NCBI GenBank assembly: GCA_036346355.1
Contig: CM070580.1
Coordinates: forward strand, 21,567,374-21,631,373
Reading direction: 5' to 3'
Source of the DNA: Rhipidocladum racemiflorum
Taxonomy: Eukaryota > Streptophyta > Magnoliopsida > Poales > Poaceae
DNA length: 64,000 nt
The notes below the pieces were generated by a model that was not told where the DNA came from, did no database searches, and saw nothing but the letters and a program-made list of their open reading frames with translations. A program made the translations under genes and the position numbers. Of this stretch, positions 57,754-64,000 are shown piece by piece. The stretch's first letter is position 1. Each line of letters opens with the position of its first letter.

Positions 57754-57794
57754 GACTCGTACCAAGGTGTGTACCCGCCCATCTACACATTTAA
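57754..57794 (-). pseudogene. Upstream end of the unknown ORF
   Basis: Minus-strand MGGYTPWYEST joins across the hAT insertion to PTRVYQYDGNPCPHN, then needs a one-base shift to reach the frame at 56404. Confidence 0.4.
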
Positions 57795-57962
57795 TAGGGA
57801 AAAATTAGTATTACAATTCAGATAGTAGGGAAGAAAAAGAGCTACAGATAAGGAAAGACTAGTAAATATACTAAATTTCTGTTTCAGTTCTAGATTTATT
57901 TAGTTCAACTACTAAGTCCTTAACCTATGACCATGCTAACTAAGGTCTTCATACAGTCAGTA
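57795..57962 (-). other. Leader of reversed LTR element
   Basis: Between the primer binding site and the ORF start. It resembles the leader of the first chromovirus (TGACTG, then GGACTTAG-like words). Confidence 0.5.
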
Positions 57963-57978
57963 TGGCTCTAATACTAAC
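57963..57978 (-). promoter_or_regulatory. Degenerate primer binding site
   Basis: Minus strand TTAGTATTAGAGCC, a two-base variant of TTGGTATCAGAGCC, directly next to the LTR end. Confidence 0.7.
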
Positions 57979-57980
57979 GC

Positions 57981-60900
57981 TGTGAGAACCCTCCCTTCTG
58001 GCTTTGAATACCGAGAAGGTTCCATGTGTACAAAGTACTAGTCCTATGATCAATGGCTAGTACGCACATTCACAATATTGCTATCACATCCATACACAAT
58101 ATATTACATATGACAGCGGAAGTAATTATACAGTGTGGCCTTCAAGGGCCAATCAGAGTGCAGTGAAAAAATATACATAAATCTAGTAGTATGCACGTAT
58201 AATCCCTCAGGCAATTGACAAGGATATACCCTAGAGAAATTCGGCAGCAAGGTCCCCGTATTATGCAGAATATAAGGCGTTGTTGGGGTTCTCTAGTTCT
58301 TCACCTACTAGATATCAACAATAGCAAGGTTGAGTATATTTTGTACTCAGCAAAACTTGTAGTGTTTATAAAGTTATAAGTATATGCAGGCTATGTAAAG
58401 GAAGGCTAACATGTTTATTTGCATAAAGTGAAATTGATTATAAATAACAGATAGTAGATTGCAAGCGGAATTTGTAAAGGCAGCTTTGATTATTATGTAA
58501 ATAACAAGTAGAATAGCATTATAGATACTAACTCACAATTCTCTATGAATGTGAGTAATACTTCGCCCATTGCCATTCCTTGGCAATAAATTTGAAACAA
58601 GACTTTTCCAAGAAATATTTCCAATTTAACCCTTTTTAAAAATATTGAAACCATCTAACTAGTGTCAGTGTACCAAGTCTCGCATGACCGTGGGCACGGT
58701 TTTTCCAAAAGTTCTATGCTCTATAGAGGTGCATATCTTTACCCACAAGATATGACCATCATCATTTTACCGCTATTTTCACGCTTTCTTTGGAGTGTGG
58801 CTAGGAGGTCGTGAAGAAAACCTTTATATTACCTAGCCTAACTTTGCACCAGCCTAGTGACGATAAACCCTTGCTATGGCGATAGAAGATATTTATACAA
58901 TCGATGTACGACTAATGATTATACACCCTATTGTCCCACTTTTCTCCATAGTAAGGCGTACACCGTTGTATCAGCAAATGTTATTCCCAACACCTCGGTG
59001 TGAGCGCTCCTCCAAGTAGTCCATCTCAGAAAACCTATACTACTTCGGCATTCCAATTTGCAAAGTTAAACTAGATAACTTAATTGTTTTAAGGCCATCC
59101 TATACTAGCACTTGCAGTTTTATTGATTATCTTGGATTATACAACACTACGTTCGGTCCTTAATCTGACCCGGACAAGAACACTCCCCCCTACTCTACGT
59201 GCAAGTCTCATGCACATCCGACTATTGCTATAACTCGCATTCGTCAAATCATAGTTTTATTTTTATTTTTACCAAAATACCAATAATCACATTTCTCAAC
59301 ATGTCCAAAATTTATATTCATAACGAATAGCATATCCAACCATCTATTATCGATCCCATTTCTAAAGCATAACTAAGCATATGCATATATGTATACTCGA
59401 TTATACCCAATTGACATTACATATTGCCTAACCTTATCCTAGAGTTACAAAAGTTGTCTTGTCAACATTCAAGGGAGTTTCACGAAATATGGGTTACATC
59501 TACCAATACCACAACATAACAACTTTACTAAAAGTAAACGAATGCATATATAGATTTGATGAAAACAATATAAACTCAGTGAAATAATGGGATTAATATG
59601 ATCAAAGGGGTGCTTGCCTTACTTAGAGTATTTAGAAGCGGAGTCAAGGTCAGCAACTACGGTCTATACAACGTCAGTATCTACATGAAACATAAAGCAG
59701 CAATAAGAAGCAAATGAAACAACCACATCAACTCAACTTACCAAGACTCAGAAGATGGTCTCACAAGTTTTAAGTCAAATGTAATTAAGTTATGTTTGTT
59801 CGAGTCCTTGAATTTGAAAACATCTAAAATAAAGATAATCCTTCACTCAAGCAAATAATACGTCCGAAATAAAGATGGTCCTTTAACCAACAGAGGGTGT
59901 TGACCTTTGGGACAAATTAAAGTTGGTTCTACTGAATTTTGAAACTTACTTGCAACTATAAATAAATTTTACTTACATGCATTAAAAGCTAACCTATCAA
60001 TGCATCTCAATCAAACTAAGTTCAATTTTAAATCTTTTTGTAGAAATTAAAGTCTTAAGACATTTCAAATTTTTCAAAATTTGTTCCATAAGTTCTGGTG
60101 TTCAATTGTAGCAAATTTTAAAGTTGTGCATATTTTAAGTTTTATTTAAATTTGAAATTTAATTTGGAATAGAGATCAAAATTTAAATGTTTTTAGATAT
60201 TTAAGAAGCCGCTGATTTTAGAAGAATTTAGAAACTAGTTTGGTCTAATTTGGATTTGAAATGCAAAAGATATAAAGGATTGAATGGGCTCGGTTTTGGA
60301 AAATTACAGAAACATAGGAAATATGCTTTCCAAATAGGAAAGCGCCTTTCCATATTTTTCGTATTTTCCTGCCTCTATGCCCGGGACTGACAAAGTGGTC
60401 CCACGAGGCAGTGAGCTGGCTCGCGTGTAAGAGAGAGGAGGCTAACCACGGGGTCCCACCCATCGGCGAGCCAAAAAAGGTGGCTCGGGTGGTGGTCGCT
60501 CGTGGTGAGGGAGGGGTAGAGCCAACCAGACGTGTGCCCAAGGAGCACCAGAGGTGCAAAACACTCGAGGCACCCACCGGCAGCAGCGAAGCAACTGGAA
60601 GGGTAGGAGAGGAGTGGCCATCCTCAAGGAGGAGGGGGATGAGCACTAGGAAGCTCCAGGGGTTTTCATATTCCCACCTTGCCAAGACGAAGGGTGGATG
60701 ATAGGTGCTGGCAATGTGCAGCCATAGTGGAGGAAGGAGTAAGGTGCGGTGGCACAACGTTGGTGGGGGTTGAAATTAACCTAGGGGAAATATTCAGTAG
60801 GTGTTCAAGGTGTTGAATCTCAATGGAATTGGAAAATGGATCACTGAGAGAGATGCATTCAAAGCTTGCATTGGTTTTGATTGGGCGGCAATGGGGTGTT

Positions 60901-61888
60901 GGTAGCGCTTGGAGCTTGGACAGGAGGTAGAGGAGTAAGTTGGGGGTGTAGGGAGCAAAGGGGAGGTTTGGCCGGCCTTTTATAGGCGGTGAGGAGAGGG
61001 ATCTCGGCGCTCGCCTTAATGGCCAAGGATGGTTGGCACGCGATTTTGGCTGTCGCCTAGGGGAGCGACAGAGCAGCGTGCACAACGTGACCAATGCACA
61101 TGGTGCGGCGCAATGCCATGCTTAGCGCGTGCACGATGTGCTCAAGCGCAAGGCCGAGCGGCCAGGGACGTGGCGGAGTGCACATGTGTCACGCGGCGCT
61201 AGCTCACATAGCAGATAAGGCGGGGCCCACGACAACACTTGACTCTACCAGCGCATGGCGAGAGTGTAAGCACAGGCGAGCGGGACCGGTGTGGCAGCGG
61301 CGATGTAGGCAATAGTGTGCACTCAGGGGAGCAGGGGCCCATGACGAGGCTCATCACTGCCAAGTGCAGAGGGGGTGTGGGCGTGGCGAGACCCGCTCGG
61401 TGTGGCGTGGGGCGTGGCGCAATGTGGAAGAGCATGGTGCGGATGCGCATTGCATGAGGCCGAGTCGGGTGGAGCGCGCCTAGCGCGTCACCGCGCTGAC
61501 AAGAGAGCTCAAGCAAGGGGGCACATGCAGTGAGGGCAGAGTGCAGGGCTAAAGGGGGTTGCCAGGTGGGCCAGGCAGCAGGAGGGGACCACACGTTTGT
61601 GAGAACAAGTAGGATTTTGGGAAATTCATACTTTAATTTTTGGATAGCAAGCTAACCTGATTTAATTGAGCTAGGGGAAGGGGTTGAAAATTTTTGTGAG
61701 CGGTCTTGAGGAGGTATTTTAGATGAATATCAAATACCTAAAATTTATATTAATTCTGACATTGCCTCTGGTCCAATTAGATATCACTGTTTTTGATTTT
61801 TTTAGAGGTACCAAATCATTTCAGATTAAGATTTAATTTAGATTAAGATTTTCATTTCACTTTACCTTGCTATTTTGGGGCTGTTACA
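57981..61888 (-). repeat. Reversed 3.9-kb LTR, chromovirus-type
   Basis: On the minus strand it starts TGTAACAGCCCCAAAATAGC and ends GGGTTCTCACA, the same terminus as the first element's LTR. It is AT-rich from 57990 to 60300 and GC-rich from 60360 to 61600. The open frames in the GC-rich part (for example 60411-60701) show no domain and are treated as chance. Confidence 0.8.
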
Positions 61889-62215
61889 TCCGTCATGACT
61901 CATGGGGAACTCGGTTCTGAGAGCGGTGATGAGTCGCTCAAGGAGCTGAGGTGACGAACCCGTCAAGACAATATCATCGACGTAGAGGAGTAGAAAGGCC
62001 GTACCCAACGTCCTATGGAGAATAAAAAGAGAAGTGTCGGACTTCGAGCAGATGAATCCGATTGTCTCAATATGTATCGGTACGAGGCAGGGAGCTTTTT
62101 TTAGACCGTAGAGAGATCCATTTAAACGGCAAACATGATTTGGCCGCGAGAAATCAATGAACCCGATAGTCTAGCGACATAACACCACCTCAGAGAGATT
62201 CCCATGCAAGAATGA
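61889..62215 (-). pseudogene. copia RT fragment (palm with YVDD)
   Basis: Minus-strand FLHGNLSEVV, PNHVCRLNGSLYGLKKAPC and LLLYVDDIVLTGSSPQLLERL are classic copia RT motifs. The strand is reversed relative to the integrase piece at 62755, and it is cut at 62215 by a LINE tail. Confidence 0.88.
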
Positions 62216-62600
62216 ATTTTTTTTTGAAAGGAAGGCAGGAGCTCTGCCGATTCAATTAAGGAAGTGAAAGGTCCAGACAATCCACGGTAGAGAAGCAGAG
62301 CAACACAAAAGGCAAAAACAGCAAGGTTGGACAAACGAGGGAAAACAAGCACCAGGAGAAACCCCCCTCCCCTCCCCAACAACACTATCAACAACTAACA
62401 ACGGCGACTACTCAGGAGCGGAATCCGTCATTGCCAGGTGGAAGCTAGATAAATCTTGAAGGATGAGCTGAACGACGGACGACACCGGAGAGTACCGGCT
62501 GTTGAAAATTCGAGCGTTGCGCTCTTTCCAAATGTTCCAAAAGGCGAAGATCAGGATCCCGTCGAGACGCTTGGTTGAAACATTGGGAATTGCATCATGA
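62216..62600 (-). mobile_element. 5'-truncated LINE (L1-type) end
   Basis: On the minus strand it ends in a short poly-A (T run at 62216-62226). The coding part, GILIFAFWNIWKERNARIFN, is the typical C-terminal end of plant L1 ORF2. It sits between two copia RT pieces. Confidence 0.78.
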
Positions 62601-62757
62601 CTGGAAATCCACCCCTTGTTCTTGTGAGAATACTCGCAAAACCAGCACGTACGCCTTATAGCGCTCAAATGAACCATCTGGTTTCAATTTATGCTGGAAA
62701 ATCCACTTCCCAAAAACGATGTTTCCATTGGAAGGGGGAGGCACAAGATCCCATGTA
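62601..62757 (-). pseudogene. copia RT start fragment
   Basis: Minus-strand WDLVPPPSNGN, a shift, GKWIF-like sequence, KPDGSFERYKA and VFSQEQGVDF are the beginning of copia RT. About 150 bp expected before FLHGN (61889-62215) are missing at the LINE junction. Confidence 0.75.
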
Positions 62758-62998
62758 TATGATTGCGCAAGAGAGTTTCATACTCTAGCAGCTACGCACG
62801 GTATACACATTCGTTTCTCCTGTCTGTACACCTCTCAACACAACGGCAAAGCCGAACGTATCATGTGCACCATCAATGACATAGTTCGCACTCTTCTCTT
62901 CCAGGCTAGCTAGCATGCCACCTCCATTTTGGGTCGAAGCCTTACACACCATAACTTATCTCCTCAACAGAACTCCCCACCAAAACAATTTCGGAACC
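62755..62998 (+). pseudogene. copia integrase fragment, opposite strand
   Basis: Plus-strand REFHTLAATHGIHIRFSC, TSQHNGKAERIMCTINDIVR (catalytic Glu in KAER) and PPPFWVEALHTITYLLNRTP. It abuts the minus-strand RT piece, so an inversion breakpoint lies at about 62755. Confidence 0.85.
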
Positions 62999-63760
62999 AT
63001 CCAAGAAAGAATTGTAGTAGGCCACACTTCGTGCCTCCTTTTACTCATGTATATATATAGCACATATAAAAGGTTACACAGGGAATTACATGCAATACCT
63101 ATCCTTGTAATTATGGTTAGACTGGATTACATGACACGAGCAGTTAAAGCAGAAATATTAGTCACTCTTTTGGCATAGTAACTGCCATCGGTTTATCCAA
63201 TATCTTAAGGACAGTACTCTTACAAAACTTGATCTTAGTGAGTAAGTGATGTTGTTGTACAGCAGGAACACATGATGAAAGAAACACAAGCTACTGCAAG
63301 CTCTGGAATACAGCCGACGAAATGCATTTGGAAAAGGATTTTGGCTGTGGCCTAGAATTTAGGGAGAGATCTTTCTACATGCAATGATGCAAACCAGATT
63401 GGCAGTCAGTGTTGCTACAAAACTTCTATACCCGACATCGTTATGAAAGTGCAATAAACCTGAGTGATTTACAAAATACGGTACTCTAAAACTCGGCTGT
63501 CTGTGTAATCAACCATTTTGGTAAACACTTGCAGTGATCCTCCTTTTCCAATGACAATACATGAGCATGCATCTCCTTTTCCAATGACAATACATGAGCA
63601 TGCATCTCGAACTGGCTCCAACTCTGGTAAGATTACGGTATGCATCCCCGCCTTGCAGAAGTAGCTCCTATGGCGTGGTCATATGTGCATCGTTTCACAT
63701 TTTAACAGTACAAGTTTCTGAAGCTTAAAGATGATGCAGTATCAAATTCCAAATTTCTCA
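62999..63760. other. Intergenic and probable 3' untranslated region of right-edge gene
   Basis: Contains a perfect 33-bp tandem duplication (63541-63573 and 63574-63606, starting TCCTTTTCCAATGACAATAC). No other feature is seen. Confidence 0.5.
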
Positions 63761-63943
63761 TCAGGAGTCTCTTTTCGGAGATGGGACTGTAGGCCCTGGC
63801 GGGCGAGCCAAAGCTGTAGGCCCGGGCGGGCGAGCCAAATCTAAGTTTTGCATCTCACTTGCAAGCAGCGCCCTTCTTTCTTTCAAAAAGTTGAGCCGGC
63901 TTGTCAGCTTAGCTAATGCAGATGGAGGTGCAGCCCCAGATTC
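63761..63943 (-). CDS. Last exon of a right-edge gene (coiled-coil C-terminus)
   Basis: Minus-strand exon of 60 codons plus stop. It is preceded by a good acceptor (TTGTTTCAG|GAATC at 63944) in phase 0 and ends at the TGA at 63763-63761. The peptide has a basic helix, ALAKLTSRLNFLKERRALLA, then SEMQNLDLARP, followed by a 9-residue tandem repeat LARPPGPTA / LARPPGPTV and a basic end. The helix resembles what I recall of the C-terminus of plant PH-RhoGAP (REN1-like) proteins, but this is weak. The rest of the gene lies beyond the window. A 27-bp DNA repeat underlies the protein repeat. Confidence 0.65.
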   Translation of the reverse strand, partial: ESGAAPPSALAKLTSRLNFLKERRALLASEMQNLDLARPPGPTALARPPGPTVPSPKRDS

Positions 63944-64000
63944 CTGAAACAATAACGGGCACATATAGTGGCATAACTTCAGTCCAATAAAGTAGCAGTA

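Noticed and set aside
60411..61594. GC-rich genes in the reversed LTR
   Set aside because: Frames on both strands overlap, with no domain or splice structure; such GC-rich parts are usual in long chromovirus LTRs.

Overview
The window is nuclear DNA of a grass (Poaceae). Almost all of it is transposable elements, many nested inside each other, with a few short host genes between them. The grass call rests on the element types (chromovirus and Tat-type Ty3/gypsy, Sirevirus-like Ty1/copia, Stowaway MITEs, Ac/Ds-like hAT elements) and on GC-rich genes with short introns. I cannot name the species. I see no tRNA, rRNA, CRISPR or prokaryotic-style operon.

Host genes. Two paralogous genes on the minus strand (9513-10209 and 21504-22264) encode small four-helix membrane proteins with a PGG domain and share one phase-2 intron. 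A plus-strand gene (40424-41170) encodes an uncharacterised C2-like protein with an acidic/lysine-rich tail. The last exon of a minus-strand gene enters at the right edge (63761-63943).

Layout. 1-8249: Ty3/gypsy chromovirus with very long LTRs and a large gag-to-RT deletion. 8250-12752: gene 1 and MITEs. 12753-14389: Ds-like hAT element holding a solo LTR. 14400-19477: Sirevirus-like copia gag and 5' LTR, reversed, with another LTR nested in it. 19478-22300: tandem duplication and gene 2. 23141-34565: pieces of Tat-type gypsy, including an antisense plant-mobile-domain ORF, mixed with a MITE, a small hAT and a copia LTR fragment. 34565-39510: MULE-like inverted repeats around GC-rich gene-fragment-like DNA, split by a 3.7-kb hAT element with a nearly intact transposase. 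40424-41170: gene 3. 41544-41925: MULE-type foldback. 42147-56005: tandem copia array, LTR-internal-LTR-internal-LTR, with one 5-bp target duplication around the whole array. 56011-61888: broken ORF of unknown family, a hAT with a nested solo LTR, and a reversed 3.9-kb chromovirus-type LTR. 61889-62995: scrambled copia RT and integrase plus a LINE tail.

Two results deserve most attention. The first is the three-LTR copia array: its outer LTRs are identical while the shared middle LTR is not. The second is the pattern of differences between its two copies: small indels concentrated at CAG/CTG words (CAG read as CGA or CG), separated by long identical stretches. The same signature appears between the two LTRs of the first element. 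It looks more like systematic long-read miscalling at CHG-methylated sites than evolution, so many frameshifts here may not be real.
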